A stretch of 64,000 nt of DNA from Paenibacillus terrae (lineage in GTDB: Bacteria; Bacillota; Bacilli; Paenibacillales; Paenibacillaceae), in the NCBI RefSeq assembly GCF_000943545.1, contig NZ_JTHP01000012.1, positions 39,566-103,565 on the forward strand, written 5' to 3'. The notes under the pieces are model-generated. The model was not told the DNA's origin and did no database searches. It saw only the letters and a list, made by a program, of their open reading frames with translations. Both the position numbers and the translations under genes were made by a program. Numbering within the stretch: the first letter of the stretch is position 1; each line of letters begins with the position of its first letter. Shown piece by piece: positions 16,276 through 25,466 of the stretch.

Positions 16276-18129
16276 CTATCTAATCTTTAATAAGCAGTCT
16301 CCTGCATGAATATCCTTCAAGTCTTCAACTAAAATATCCGTGTACACGGCTGCATTGGTTACAATGACGGATGTGGTGATATCATATCCTTCATCTGCTA
16401 TAGCCTCGGGATCAAATTCAACCAGCTTGTCTCCTTTTTGAATGGTATCCCCTTCAGAGACAAAAGAAGTGAAATGTTTTCCCTTCAGGCTGACCGTATT
16501 AATTCCAATGTGAATGAGCAGTTCAACACCATCCTCAGAAATAAGGCCGATTGCATGTTTTGTTTTGAAAACGGTAACAACAGTTCCGTTAAAAGGTGCG
16601 TAGGCTACCCCATCTTTCGGAATAATAGCAGCCCCCTGACCCATCGCACCACTTGAGAAAGCTTCATCATTTACAGCGGTTAAAGGAATCAATTCACCGT
16701 TTAGAGGACTGAATACCACTTTGTCCTCCTCTTTGCTTTCATCTGCAACCTTAATCTCAGGCGCAGGTTTAGCATTTTTATAGCCGAAAAGATAGGTCAG
16801 GATAAATGCGAGTACAAAAGCCACAACCAAAGATATGATAAAGCCGATGAAACCTGCATCTATGCCTTTTGGATTAATGAACAGAGGAATACCAAAAATG
16901 CCGCCGGAGGCAAAACCATATGCCGTTGATCCCAGTAAACCTGCCGTGGCTCCCCCTATACCTGCGGCAATGGAAGCTAAAATAAACGGCTTTTTGGCAG
17001 GTAGCGTAACCCCGTAAATAGCTGGTTCCGTAACTCCCATCACCCCTGCAATTGTAGCAGAAGTGGCAATAGGTTTTAATTTAGGGTCACGTGATTTCAA
17101 AGCAATGGCAAAGGCCGCACCGGTTTGAGCAAAAGTAGTACAGAACAGCATCCCGTTAATCGGATCAAACCCGTTCGTAACTACATTATTCAGGAGAATT
17201 GGAATAAATGCCCAATGCAGACCGAAGATAATAATGGCTTGCCAGAACCCGGCCAGAACGAGACCAGCTACAGCCGGACTTAACTGGTAAATCCACATGG
17301 AGCCATTAGCCAACCCATCGCTGACTATAGTTGATATCGGCCCGACAACCAGAAAAACAATCGGTGATATGATGACCAAGGTCAGAAAAGGCACAATGAA
17401 CATTTTAATGGAGGCAGGTGCATACTTGCTTATCATTTTTTCGACCTTAGCTGCCAAAAATGCTCCAATAATGATAGGTATAACAGAAGAAGTATAATTA
17501 ATCAGAACAACAGGTATGGTCAAAAAGGACAGCGCCGTTTTATCCGTAAAGGCGGAAGTAATGGTCGGATACACCAAGGCGGCCCCCAAAACAGCAGACA
17601 GGTACGGGTTTCCTCCAAATTTTTTACCTGCTGAAAACCCTAGAATAATCGGAAAGAAATAAAACATAGCGTCTGCTGTCGCATATAAAATTTTATATGT
17701 GCCCATCTGATCCGTCATCCAGCCCAGGGATGTGCATAAGGCCAGCAGTCCTTTTAGAATCCCTACAGCGGCGAGCACACCAACAACGGGCATGAACACG
17801 CCTGAGATCACATCGACAAATCGGCTGAATAAACTGGATTTCTCATTGGTTTGCTCTTCTTGACTCGCTTGATCCGGCTTTACTCCCATCGTATCCAAAA
17901 GAGCTTCGTATACTTTGGGAACCTCATTACCAATGACCACCTGAAATTGGCCACCACTTTCCACGACTGTAATGACACCGTCAATCTGTTTGATTTTTTC
18001 TTTATCTGGTAATTGATTATCCTTTAATTTGAATCTCAATCGAGTGACACAGTGAATTACACTGTTCACATTTTCGCTTCCTCCCACTGAACTTAATACT
18101 TCTTCGGCTGTTTTTTTATGATCCATCAT
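16276..18129 (-). CDS. Beta-glucoside-type PTS EIIBCA
   Basis: 617 residues starting at ATG 18129 with GGAG five bases upstream. The domain order is EIIB (phospho-Cys in VIHCVTRLRF), EIIC with about ten membrane segments and GVTEPAIYGVTLP, then EIIA with the phospho-His region VELLIHIGINTVSLKG. The fused EIIA makes it complete, as in BglP/BglF. It takes up and phosphorylates a beta-glucoside or related glycoside. It follows a 34-codon ORF and a DUF4038 hydrolase in one operon, with a LacI regulator upstream in the opposite direction. Confidence 0.92.
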   Translation of the reverse strand: MMDHKKTAEEVLSSVGGSENVNSVIHCVTRLRFKLKDNQLPDKEKIKQIDGVITVVESGGQFQVVIGNEVPKVYEALLDTMGVKPDQASQEEQTNEKSSLFSRFVDVISGVFMPVVGVLAAVGILKGLLALCTSLGWMTDQMGTYKILYATADAMFYFFPIILGFSAGKKFGGNPYLSAVLGAALVYPTITSAFTDKTALSFLTIPVVLINYTSSVIPIIIGAFLAAKVEKMISKYAPASIKMFIVPFLTLVIISPIVFLVVGPISTIVSDGLANGSMWIYQLSPAVAGLVLAGFWQAIIIFGLHWAFIPILLNNVVTNGFDPINGMLFCTTFAQTGAAFAIALKSRDPKLKPIATSATIAGVMGVTEPAIYGVTLPAKKPFILASIAAGIGGATAGLLGSTAYGFASGGIFGIPLFINPKGIDAGFIGFIISLVVAFVLAFILTYLFGYKNAKPAPEIKVADESKEEDKVVFSPLNGELIPLTAVNDEAFSSGAMGQGAAIIPKDGVAYAPFNGTVVTVFKTKHAIGLISEDGVELLIHIGINTVSLKGKHFTSFVSEGDTIQKGDKLVEFDPEAIADEGYDITTSVIVTNAAVYTDILVEDLKDIHAGDCLLKIR

Positions 18130-18131
18130 GT

Positions 18132-18236
18132 TCACTCCTTCTTGGATGCGCTTTCTATTTTCTTTTTTGCAATAGCAGTGACAATTATGACGCTTATACC
18201 GCCTGCAAGCTTACCCTCGATCATAGCTGCCATCAT
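18132..18236 (-). CDS. Possible 34-residue membrane peptide
   Basis: A short frame from ATG 18236 to TGA 18132 fills the gap between the hydrolase gene and the PTS gene. It encodes a hydrophobic segment with a glycine pair (KLAGGISVIIVTAIAKKK) and a charged tail. Its stop lies inside the ribosome site of the PTS gene, an arrangement expected for coupled genes. Its own Shine-Dalgarno is weak (AAGACGA). It may be a real small protein or chance; conservation would decide. Confidence 0.35.
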   Translation of the reverse strand: MMAAMIEGKLAGGISVIIVTAIAKKKIESASKKE

Positions 18237-18250
18237 GTTCGTCTTTTGTT

Positions 18251-19522
18251 TTATTTTGTCCCGATGATCACAACATCACTTTCAAAACTATGCATGTCTA
18301 TAATGGATTGACCATCCTGGATGTACACCTCTGTTTGGGCAAAACGTTTTCCCGCTAAATCAATCGTTGTAAACTTGTAATCCTGCACATTGATGCTTAA
18401 CCGCACCTTTGTGTTAACCGGAATATACAAAACTACGGTATTCTCGTTTCCGGCGGCTCTAATCTCTTCTGTCTTATTTAGAACAATATCCAGCGGCCTA
18501 ATGCCAACAAGCTTATACATTTCAAACAGATATTTAATAAATGAATAATCCCATGCACCTTCAAAACGCAATGCCGTTCTCCAATCATAGGGACTATCAA
18601 AGCCTTCCCCTTCTACGATGCCGAATTTCTTCCCTTTTTTATGCCAGCTCCAAATTCCGTGCGCTCCGTATGTTACTCCTGCTCCCCCACCTGCAAGGAG
18701 ACTCTGCCATGCTGCTTTTCTGGCATCCAATGCAGTATATCTGCCATACACATTACGGCTATAACTGATCTGTTCATAGCATGGTTCCCCATTAATGACT
18801 GGCCGTATTTCCGACTTATGATAAAAATGCTGGGCAATCTCGTGGGCTACATGTTGAAACTGGGAGTTGTGTCCTGATTGATACATATAGAATCCAAGAC
18901 CCTTGTGTTTCTCAAAGGCTTGAGGAATTTCCCTCAATCTTCCTTGAATATGCAGCGTAGTTAAGCTTGCCGGGCTTAATGTTTGTACAATATCCAATGC
19001 TTTTAAATAATAGGAATTGGCACGTTCAGTTGGAAAATTACTATCCCCGCTGATCAGAAAAATAGGATTAAATGGAGAAAAACGGTTTACGACGTACGTT
19101 ACGTAGTGTTCAATGCATTCAAACGGCATTTTATTGCCCTTTTGGAACATTTCAGCCCATGTATCTGGTACGTAGTTACACCATAACAGAACAAGTGCCG
19201 GAACAAATCCACGCTCTACAGCCATCTTAATCATGACTTCTGCCCGATCAAAATAAGCTTCGTTTAATGTATGGTAGTCGAAATCTCCATTTTCCAGTAA
19301 AGCAAACGGCTGAAGGTTCAAGTCCGATTCACTAGCATCCCATTGTCGGAGCATGTTGATTTGCAACACATTGAACCCCTGCATCTTCCTATAATCAAGG
19401 TAATCACTCCACTCCTCCAACGTCGCGTTGGTAAATACGCTCCAAACCGTATCTGCCAAATAAAAAAAGGGGTTTCCCTCTCTTGTAAAACTTCTCTGAT
19501 TTTCAGCAATGTTTAAACTCAA
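18251..19522 (-). CDS. DUF4038/apiosidase-like (GH140-like) glycoside hydrolase
   Basis: 423 residues from TTG 19522, the codon best placed after AAAGGTGAT; GTG 19531 lies too close to that site. The N-terminus (SFTREGNPFFYLADTVWSVF) and the block GFNVLQINMLRQWD are typical of the DUF4038 TIM-barrel family, which includes GH140 beta-apiosidases. Likely active-site regions are FLISGDSNFP, PVINGEPCYEQ and GAHGIWSWHKKG. There is no signal peptide, so it works in the cytoplasm on a glycoside brought in by the downstream PTS. The glycoside is unknown. It is the first gene of the operon and starts behind LacI operators and a cre-like site. Confidence 0.75.
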   Translation of the reverse strand: MSLNIAENQRSFTREGNPFFYLADTVWSVFTNATLEEWSDYLDYRKMQGFNVLQINMLRQWDASESDLNLQPFALLENGDFDYHTLNEAYFDRAEVMIKMAVERGFVPALVLLWCNYVPDTWAEMFQKGNKMPFECIEHYVTYVVNRFSPFNPIFLISGDSNFPTERANSYYLKALDIVQTLSPASLTTLHIQGRLREIPQAFEKHKGLGFYMYQSGHNSQFQHVAHEIAQHFYHKSEIRPVINGEPCYEQISYSRNVYGRYTALDARKAAWQSLLAGGGAGVTYGAHGIWSWHKKGKKFGIVEGEGFDSPYDWRTALRFEGAWDYSFIKYLFEMYKLVGIRPLDIVLNKTEEIRAAGNENTVVLYIPVNTKVRLSINVQDYKFTTIDLAGKRFAQTEVYIQDGQSIIDMHSFESDVVIIGTK

Positions 19523-19619
19523 ATGAATCACCTTTCCTTTCTTGCTGCATTCATAATATATTCTAAATATAACTAAACTAAAAAACTAATTTTATATTTT
19601 TTTCGTAAAATAAACTAAA

Positions 19620-19634
19620 TTAAAGCGCTTTACA
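19620..19634. promoter_or_regulatory. cre-like site upstream of the DUF4038-PTS operon
   Basis: TTAAAGCGCTTTACA has the symmetric AAAGCGCTTT core of CcpA-type or LacI-family sites. It overlaps a preceding TAAACTAAA half-operator. Confidence 0.45.
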
Positions 19635-19697
19635 TCTGAATATTAACATCAAAAATCATAATCGGTCAACATATTTTTAATTATCACATTTTAGTTT

Positions 19698-19719
19698 AGT
19701 TTAGTTTATAAACTAAACT
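19698..19719. promoter_or_regulatory. LacI-family operator palindrome
   Basis: A perfect 22-bp palindrome formed by AGTTTAGTTTA and its reverse complement. The half-site TAAACTAAA or TTTAGTTTA recurs near 19573-19580, at 19611-19619 and again at about 20817. The divergent LacI gene beginning at 19775 is the obvious cognate regulator of both transcription units. Confidence 0.7.
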
Positions 19720-19774
19720 TTCTCGTATAATAATGTTATAATTTATGTAGTTTAGTCCAATAGGGGGTTCCACA

Positions 19775-20803
19775 TTGAAAATTGATGATATTGCAAGGCT
19801 TGCCGGTGTTTCGAAATCTGCCGTCTCTCTTGCTTTTAATAATAAGCCCGGAGTTAGCGAAGAAACGAAGCAGCATATTTTAAAAATCGCTGAAGAACAT
19901 GAATATAAACCACGAACCATGAAGACAAACAAGGAATTCTCTAAAAATTACAATGTGATTCGTTTTGTTGCGTGCAAAAATACAGACATCGTAACAGAGC
20001 ATTATGACTCGCTTCCATTTTTTAATGAATTAATTCATCATATTACCAATCAGGTGAGAGAACATGGAAACACCCTTATTTTTTCGTCTTTTGATAGCCA
20101 TAGCCTTGAAGAAGAATTATCTGCTCTGGAAAAAGACCACCCCTCCTCTGGGGTGCTTCTGCTTGGCACCAATTTAACTTCCGAGGATATTTATTCTATA
20201 CAATCCATTCATTCCAATATCGTTATTTTGGATACCTGCTTTGAACATATTGATGCCAGTTTTGTATCCATTAATAACTACCTTGGCGGCTATCAGGCAG
20301 GTCAATATTTAATTCAGTTAGGACACAAGAAAATAGGATACGTACAATCCAGTACCAGAATTCTTAACTTTAAAAAACGAAAGGAAGGGTTTATGGCAGC
20401 TTTGGAGGAACACAATCTTTCCATAGAAAATGGGCTTACATTTGATTTGAATCCCCTGCTTGTAATGTCACAGGATTCATTTAAAGCAGCTATTCATGAA
20501 TTGGGTGAGCTGCCTTCGGCATTATTTTGCGAAAATGATTACATGGCGATCAGCGTCATTAAAACGTTTCAAGACATGAACATTCGAGTGCCTGAACAAA
20601 TTTCCGTTATGGGATTTGATAATATTCATGAGGCCAAGGTCATTAGCCCGGAACTCACAACCATTCATGTGAAAAAGGATATTTTGGCCCAAACTGCTGT
20701 AAAGTTGCTTATGGAGAGGCTTAACAACAATCAGGAGCATCATACTCAGGTTCTGGTGAATACAGAGGTTATTGAAAGAAAATCTTGTTTAGCCTCAGAA
20801 TGA
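19775..20803 (+). CDS. LacI-family transcriptional regulator
   Basis: 342 residues from a TTG start eight bases after AGGGGG. The N-terminal LacI helix-turn-helix is clear (KIDDIARLAGVSKSAVSLAF), with the hinge helix near KIAEEHEYKPR. The periplasmic-binding-like domain ends with the family block PEQISVMGFDNIHEAKVISP, then ELTTIHV. It is divergent from the DUF4038-PTS operon and has a perfect palindrome in its own promoter, so it is very likely an autoregulated repressor of that operon. Confidence 0.9.
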   Translation: MKIDDIARLAGVSKSAVSLAFNNKPGVSEETKQHILKIAEEHEYKPRTMKTNKEFSKNYNVIRFVACKNTDIVTEHYDSLPFFNELIHHITNQVREHGNTLIFSSFDSHSLEEELSALEKDHPSSGVLLLGTNLTSEDIYSIQSIHSNIVILDTCFEHIDASFVSINNYLGGYQAGQYLIQLGHKKIGYVQSSTRILNFKKRKEGFMAALEEHNLSIENGLTFDLNPLLVMSQDSFKAAIHELGELPSALFCENDYMAISVIKTFQDMNIRVPEQISVMGFDNIHEAKVISPELTTIHVKKDILAQTAVKLLMERLNNNQEHHTQVLVNTEVIERKSCLASE

Positions 20804-20862
20804 CCTAGGATAAGGTAAACTAAATGGGGTGATAGAGAAGATAACAAGAGGGAGGGTTCAGC

Positions 20863-20937
20863 ATGATATATATGTGAGCTGGACGAGCGGTCTTCATCAT
20901 ACTCGCCATTATTTTAAGTGGAACAGGAGTTATATGA
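20863..20937 (+). pseudogene. Short hydrophobic frame interrupted by TGA
   Basis: A good ribosome site (GAGGGAGGG) precedes ATG 20863. The frame reads four residues, an in-frame TGA at 20875, then a hydrophobic peptide AGRAVFIILAIILSGTGVI and TGA at 20935. It looks like a small one-helix membrane peptide disabled by a nonsense codon, or a chance frame. Very uncertain. Confidence 0.2.
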
Positions 20938-20947
20938 TTCTAGAAAA

Positions 20948-20968
20948 AGGCCGCCGGGTAGGCGGCCT
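20948..20968 (-). terminator. Terminator after arsC
   Basis: On the minus strand AGGCCGCC and GGCGGCCT form an 8-bp GC stem with a 5-base loop followed by TTTT. It begins 6 bases after the arsC stop codon. Confidence 0.85.
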
Positions 20969-20974
20969 GCCTAT

Positions 20975-21394
20975 TTACTCGCCTGTTTCAGCAAACTTAT
21001 GAATGCGTACCCCAATTTCATCACGCACACGCTGGAAGACGGCCCATTTTTCTTCTTCGGTACCCTGCGCTTTCGCTGGATCATCAAAACCCCAGTGCTC
21101 ACGGCGCACATGAGGAGGCGTAACAGGACATTTATCCGCTGCATCCCCGCACAAGGTCACAACCAAGTCGGCGGAGTTTAGCCGTTCAGAGCTGATGATA
21201 TCTGATGTTTGCCCTGAAATATCAATCTCTACTTCCTGCATCGCCTGTACAGCTTTCGGGTTCAGTCCATGCGCTTCAATGCCTGCGCTGTATACATTCC
21301 AGTGATCGCCCAGAACCTTTTTGGCCCAGCCTTCTGCTATCTGACTACGGCAAGAGTTACCAGTACACAAGAAGTAAATTGTCTTTTTATCCAT
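20975..21394 (-). CDS. arsC: Arsenate reductase, thioredoxin-linked
   Basis: 139 residues, equal to B. subtilis ArsC. The phosphatase-like loop CTGNSCRS holds Cys10 and Cys15, and Cys82 and Cys89 occur in [10 protein letters not shown], all at the positions used by the thioredoxin-coupled enzyme. It reduces arsenate to arsenite in the cytoplasm; arsenite then leaves by the ArsB pump encoded just upstream. AAAGGAG precedes the ATG. Confidence 0.95.
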   Translation of the reverse strand: MDKKTIYFLCTGNSCRSQIAEGWAKKVLGDHWNVYSAGIEAHGLNPKAVQAMQEVEIDISGQTSDIISSERLNSADLVVTLCGDAADKCPVTPPHVRREHWGFDDPAKAQGTEEEKWAVFQRVRDEIGVRIHKFAETGE

Positions 21395-21420
21395 GATGAT
21401 CGTCTCCTTTAGTGTTTAAA

Positions 21421-22716
21421 TCATAATATTGTCAACCACAAATACAAACCCAAAAGCGTGAAAAAAAGCGTAGGCAAGGTCAGAATTACACCTGTTTTGA
21501 AGTAGGTTCCCCAACGAATCTTTATGCCTTTAGAAGTAAGCACATGCAGCCAGAGCAGCGTAGCCAAGGAGCCAATGGGTGTCATCTTGGGCCCTAAATC
21601 CGACCCGATTACATTGGCGTAAACAAGTGCCTCCCGGATCATTCCCGTTGCGTTCGTAGCATGGATCGCCAACGCATTAATCATGACCGTAGGCATGTTG
21701 TTCATCACCGACGAAATGACGGCAGCCATAAAACCCATAGCCATCGTAGCCACAAACATCCCCTCGTCTGCTGCCGCTTGAATAAGATGAGCTAGCAAAT
21801 CTGTCAAACCCACATTACGCAACCCGTATACTACGACGTACATCCCGATGGAGAAAAATACGATGGACCATGGCGCGCTTATCATGACTTCTTTTACAGG
21901 TACCACAGGACTTTTACGAGCAATAAATAAGAGAATAACAGCAATGATTGTCACAATTACCGAAACTGGAATGTTGAAAAATTCGCTGATCAGATAACCT
22001 GCAAGCAGAAGGGTCAGGAAGATCCAGGAAAGCCGGAACATTTTCGCATCCTTAATCGCTTTAGCAGGAGCCGTTACATGAGCAACATCAAACTTCCCTG
22101 GAATGCTTTTACGGAAAAAGAGATACAGCACTAACATGCTCGCAGCTATAGAAAAAAAATTTGGAATAATCATACGGCCTGCATACTCCATAAATGTGAT
22201 GTTGAAGAAATTGGCGGTCACGATGTTAACCAAATTGCTGACGACGAGCGGAAGCGAAGCCGTATCTGCAATAAAGCCACTGGCTATGATAAAAGGGAAT
22301 ACCCTTGTTTCTTCAAACTTGAGCGCCCGTACCATCGCCAGCACAATGGGAGTCAGGATCAAAGCGGCACCATCATTTGCAAAAAAAGCAGCTACCACCG
22401 CTCCCAGCAAAGTCACATACATAAACAGCCGGACACCGCTTCCCTGCGCAGCCCTCGCCATATGTAAAGCGGCCCATTCAAATAGTCCGATCTTATCCAG
22501 CACCAATGAAATGAGAATAATAGCTACAAAAGCCAGCGTGGCATTCCACACGATTCGGGTTACTTCCCACACATCTTGAATATGAACCACGCCAACAAGC
22601 AGAGCCAAAATTGCTCCTGCGGAGGCTGACCATCCAATAGACAGGTTCTTGGGCTGCCAGATCACCAGCGTCAAAGTTAACAGGAAAATAGCGCATGACA
22701 AGAAAACCGATAACAC
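21421..22716 (-). CDS. arsB: Arsenite efflux pump ArsB
   Basis: 431 residues starting at GTG 22716, seven bases after GGAGG; a TTG six bases earlier is too close. About 11-12 membrane segments are visible, with ArsB/NhaD-type blocks [38 protein letters not shown] and [13 protein letters not shown]. It exports arsenite and antimonite. It is co-transcribed with arsC, and a perfect ArsR palindrome lies 45 bases upstream. Confidence 0.95.
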   Translation of the reverse strand: MLSVFLSCAIFLLTLTLVIWQPKNLSIGWSASAGAILALLVGVVHIQDVWEVTRIVWNATLAFVAIILISLVLDKIGLFEWAALHMARAAQGSGVRLFMYVTLLGAVVAAFFANDGAALILTPIVLAMVRALKFEETRVFPFIIASGFIADTASLPLVVSNLVNIVTANFFNITFMEYAGRMIIPNFFSIAASMLVLYLFFRKSIPGKFDVAHVTAPAKAIKDAKMFRLSWIFLTLLLAGYLISEFFNIPVSVIVTIIAVILLFIARKSPVVPVKEVMISAPWSIVFFSIGMYVVVYGLRNVGLTDLLAHLIQAAADEGMFVATMAMGFMAAVISSVMNNMPTVMINALAIHATNATGMIREALVYANVIGSDLGPKMTPIGSLATLLWLHVLTSKGIKIRWGTYFKTGVILTLPTLFFTLLGLYLWLTIL

Positions 22717-22760
22717 GTTCAAACCTCCGATCCAAGATGTATCATTACATCAAATCATTT

Positions 22761-22778
22761 TATAAGCATATGCTTATA
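22761..22778. promoter_or_regulatory. ArsR operator upstream of arsB
   Basis: Perfect 18-bp palindrome TATAAGCATATGCTTATA. It differs at two positions from the site upstream of arsR at 23203-23220. Confidence 0.75.
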
Positions 22779-22828
22779 TATTGGGCATCATTTTCCATGC
22801 TCACAGAGGCAACTTTTCCATCGAATCT

Positions 22829-23179
22829 TTAGCAGGAGCAGGAATTCGAATCAGGTCCGCAAGCAGCGGTTGGTTCTTCTTTATTTAAAAGCTTCAAAAT
22901 TTGCTTCTCATCTGGCATACATTGAAGGACCGCTTGAATATGAGGCTTGTCCTCCACATTGAGAGAATAGTACACCCACTGTCCGCGTCGAGCTTCTTTT
23001 ACAATCCCTTGAGACTTTAGCTTTCTTAGATGCTGGCTGATACCCGGTTGCGAAATATCAAAAATCTCGACAAATTCGCACACACACCATTCCCTCTCTT
23101 GGAGCAAAGAGAGCATCGTCAGCCGTGTTCTATCACCCAATAGCTTTAATTGATCCGCTACATAAGCCAGTTGGTCCAA
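22829..23179 (-). CDS. arsR: ArsR-family metalloregulatory repressor
   Basis: 116 residues from TTG 23179, six bases after GAGGTG; a GTG at 23188 is an alternative. The winged helix is clear (ISQPGISQHLRKLKSQGIVK, RRGQWVYYSL). The arsenite-sensing cysteines occur as WCVCEF in the DNA-binding helix, as in classical ArsR. A short C-terminal CGPDSNSCSC tail adds further thiols. It represses arsB-arsC and itself until arsenite or antimonite binds. Confidence 0.92.
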   Translation of the reverse strand: MDQLAYVADQLKLLGDRTRLTMLSLLQEREWCVCEFVEIFDISQPGISQHLRKLKSQGIVKEARRGQWVYYSLNVEDKPHIQAVLQCMPDEKQILKLLNKEEPTAACGPDSNSCSC

Positions 23180-23202
23180 TATGACCACCTCTTCTCTCTA
23201 TA

Positions 23203-23220
23203 TATAATCATTTGCTTATA
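23203..23220. promoter_or_regulatory. ArsR operator upstream of arsR
   Basis: TATAATCATTTGCTTATA matches the arsB-side palindrome at 16 of 18 positions. It sits 24 bases before the arsR start and could also influence the divergent licR. Confidence 0.65.
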
Positions 23221-23343
23221 TCTTAATTGTATACTCAACACCACTCTTTTTCAATACAATCGTATAATCGAATTTTTCACTTTTTCATAACCAATCTACC
23301 GTTGTATACTGTTCATCAGAACAGCTATGGAAGGAGGCTCATT

Positions 23344-25269
23344 TTGCGTATTTTTGATATTCTTCGTATATTGGTTGCAGAACAGTTGGTCAACGGAGAA
23401 CACTTGGCAAATGTATTGAAGGTATCCTCTCGAACCATACGAACGGATTTAAAGGAATTGGGTGCGCTGTTGTCGAAGCATGGAGCAGCAGTCAAACCTC
23501 TCAAAGGATCGGGCTACAAGTTAGAGATTCGGGACGAACAAGAATTTCATCATCTGCTGAAGCAGTTAAAGGATTATGAAAATAATGTGCCCTATCCATT
23601 AGCGAATTCTTCTGAAGCGAGAAATCGTTTTTTAATGAAAAAGCTGCTGCTCACCAATGCATATATCAAACTTGATGATTTAGCTGAGATCCTGTATGTT
23701 AGTAGATCTACTTTACAGAATGACCTCAAAGAACTGCGCAAGTTACTGGCAACCTACGGACTATCCCTGGAGAACAGACCGTATCATGGTATTCGAGTCA
23801 AAGGTAACGAGGCCAAGCTGCGTTATTGCATTTCCGACTATATATTCAGTAGAACAGATGAAATAGGCGAGCAGCAGATGTCCCACCCTCCTCTGATTTC
23901 TAACGAAGAGATGGAATGCATAAGAGAGGTGATTCTGGATCGCATTGAGTTCAATGATATTCAGTTGTCGGACATTGCTTTGAACAATCTGGTCATTCAT
24001 ATTGCTATAGCATGTAAGCGTATTCGTGAAGAAAGGTATGTTTCGTATTATCCTCAAGAAATGAAAAAAATTGAAGCGCAGAAAGAGTTTATGGTGGCGA
24101 CTGAGATCGTATCCGCTTTAGAACAAAAAATGAAGCACTCCTTTCCACTTGTTGAAGTTGCGTACATTGCTGTGCACCTGCTGGGTGTAAGGACAGTCGT
24201 TAGTGCCCATTTGGATGAAGTAGAGATTAAAAAGATCATTGATAAAGATATCTACGAGCTAACTATTGAAATACTAAACCAAATTGATCAACAGTTGAAA
24301 ATGAACATTCACAACGACAAGGAATTGCTGATTGCTTTTTGTCTTCACCTCAAACCGGTCATTAACCGCTATCAATACGGAATGAATTTGCGTAATCCTA
24401 TGCTGGATGAAATCAAAGCCAATTACCCGCTTGCCTTTGAAGCAGGTATCATTGCTGCGGAAGTCATCAAGCAACGGCTTCATATACACATCGAGGAAAA
24501 TGAAATTGGGTATTTAGCTATTCATATCGGAGTCGCGATGGAAAGAAAGAAAATGGAGGGCGCACCCAAAAGGTGCATGATCGTATGTGCTTCTGGACTC
24601 GGCAGTGCAAAGCTGCTGTATTATAAGCTTCAATCGGTCTTCGGTTCCAGGTTGGATATCGTGGGAACCACTGAATTTTATAAGCTTAAACAAATGCCGT
24701 TGGATACACTGGACTTTGTCATTAGCACGATCCCCATTTCAGAACCGCTTTCTGTACCCATGATACATGTGAATACATTTTTGGGCGGTTCCGATATCAC
24801 TAAAATTGAACAAGCAATCTCAGAGGCAAGACTTCCTGCTGTGCAGTATGTACGGAAAAAATTGGTTTTTCTTCAGCAGAAGTTTGATAACAAACTCCAA
24901 GTGCTTGAATTTATAGCCGCAAAAATACACGAAGCCGATCTTGTGAAAGGCCCGCTGCTGGAATCTGTGATAGAGCGTGAAGCCGTTTCCCCCACTTCAT
25001 TTGGCAACTTTGTCGCGATCCCGCATCCGATGGAACCTTTCGCTGATTCCACGTTTTGGGCCATCTGTACATTACAAAAAGCCATCGATTGGGATGGCAA
25101 ACCGGTACAGTTTATTTGTATGCTCTGCATACAGCGCACCAAATCAGAAGATTTACAGAGTATGTATCATATTTTGCTTGAAATTTTAAATAATGAAAAG
25201 CTCGTCCAGCAGCTTATCCGCTGCAAAACGTACACGGAATTCGTAGAAGTGCTGCATAAAAATAGTTGA
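23344..25269 (+). CDS. licR: LicR-type PRD-containing transcriptional activator
   Basis: 641 residues from TTG 23344, behind AAGGAGG. The length equals B. subtilis LicR as I recall it. Two N-terminal helix-turn-helix domains (VLKVSSRTIRTDLKELG and ILYVSRSTLQNDLKELR) are followed by two PRD domains carrying the phosphorylatable histidines (AVHLLGVRT, IAFCLHLKPV, LAIHIGVAMERK). Then come an EIIB-like domain (MIVCASGLGSAKLL) and an EIIA-like domain (SFGNFVAIPHPM). PTS phosphorylation of these domains sets activity according to sugar flow. It should activate the downstream cellobiose-type operon. Confidence 0.9.
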   Translation: MRIFDILRILVAEQLVNGEHLANVLKVSSRTIRTDLKELGALLSKHGAAVKPLKGSGYKLEIRDEQEFHHLLKQLKDYENNVPYPLANSSEARNRFLMKKLLLTNAYIKLDDLAEILYVSRSTLQNDLKELRKLLATYGLSLENRPYHGIRVKGNEAKLRYCISDYIFSRTDEIGEQQMSHPPLISNEEMECIREVILDRIEFNDIQLSDIALNNLVIHIAIACKRIREERYVSYYPQEMKKIEAQKEFMVATEIVSALEQKMKHSFPLVEVAYIAVHLLGVRTVVSAHLDEVEIKKIIDKDIYELTIEILNQIDQQLKMNIHNDKELLIAFCLHLKPVINRYQYGMNLRNPMLDEIKANYPLAFEAGIIAAEVIKQRLHIHIEENEIGYLAIHIGVAMERKKMEGAPKRCMIVCASGLGSAKLLYYKLQSVFGSRLDIVGTTEFYKLKQMPLDTLDFVISTIPISEPLSVPMIHVNTFLGGSDITKIEQAISEARLPAVQYVRKKLVFLQQKFDNKLQVLEFIAAKIHEADLVKGPLLESVIEREAVSPTSFGNFVAIPHPMEPFADSTFWAICTLQKAIDWDGKPVQFICMLCIQRTKSEDLQSMYHILLEILNNEKLVQQLIRCKTYTEFVEVLHKNS

Positions 25270-25369
25270 ACATAGAAGTATGTAAAGACAGGAGAAATCT
25301 GAAGCCTACATGGCCAGGGTCTCTCCCTTTTTATCTTTAGTGATGGAGATATCATGTAAAAAGAACGAT

Positions 25370-25430
25370 TTATTTCCGTTAAGAAGAGGAAATAATGTGC
25401 GTTATGTTGAAAGCGATTCCAAATTATAAT
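25370..25430 (+). promoter_or_regulatory. LicR-type activator site, cre and promoter of the lic operon
   Basis: An inverted repeat TTATTTCC (25370-25377) and GGAAATAA (25388-25395) lies just upstream of a weak -35, TTATGT (25402-25407). After a 17-base spacer follows -10 TATAAT (25425-25430). The spacer is itself a cre-like TGAAAGCGATTCCA with one mismatch to consensus. An activator site upstream and CcpA repression over the core promoter would fit LicR-operon control. Confidence 0.55.
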
Positions 25431-25466
25431 GCTAAAGAAGGCAGCTTTTGAAGGGAGATAAAAAAC

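Noticed and set aside
20875..20877. In-frame TGA as a selenocysteine codon
   Set aside because: No SECIS-like hairpin follows, the product is a tiny hydrophobic peptide, and the window gives no sign of selenocysteine machinery.
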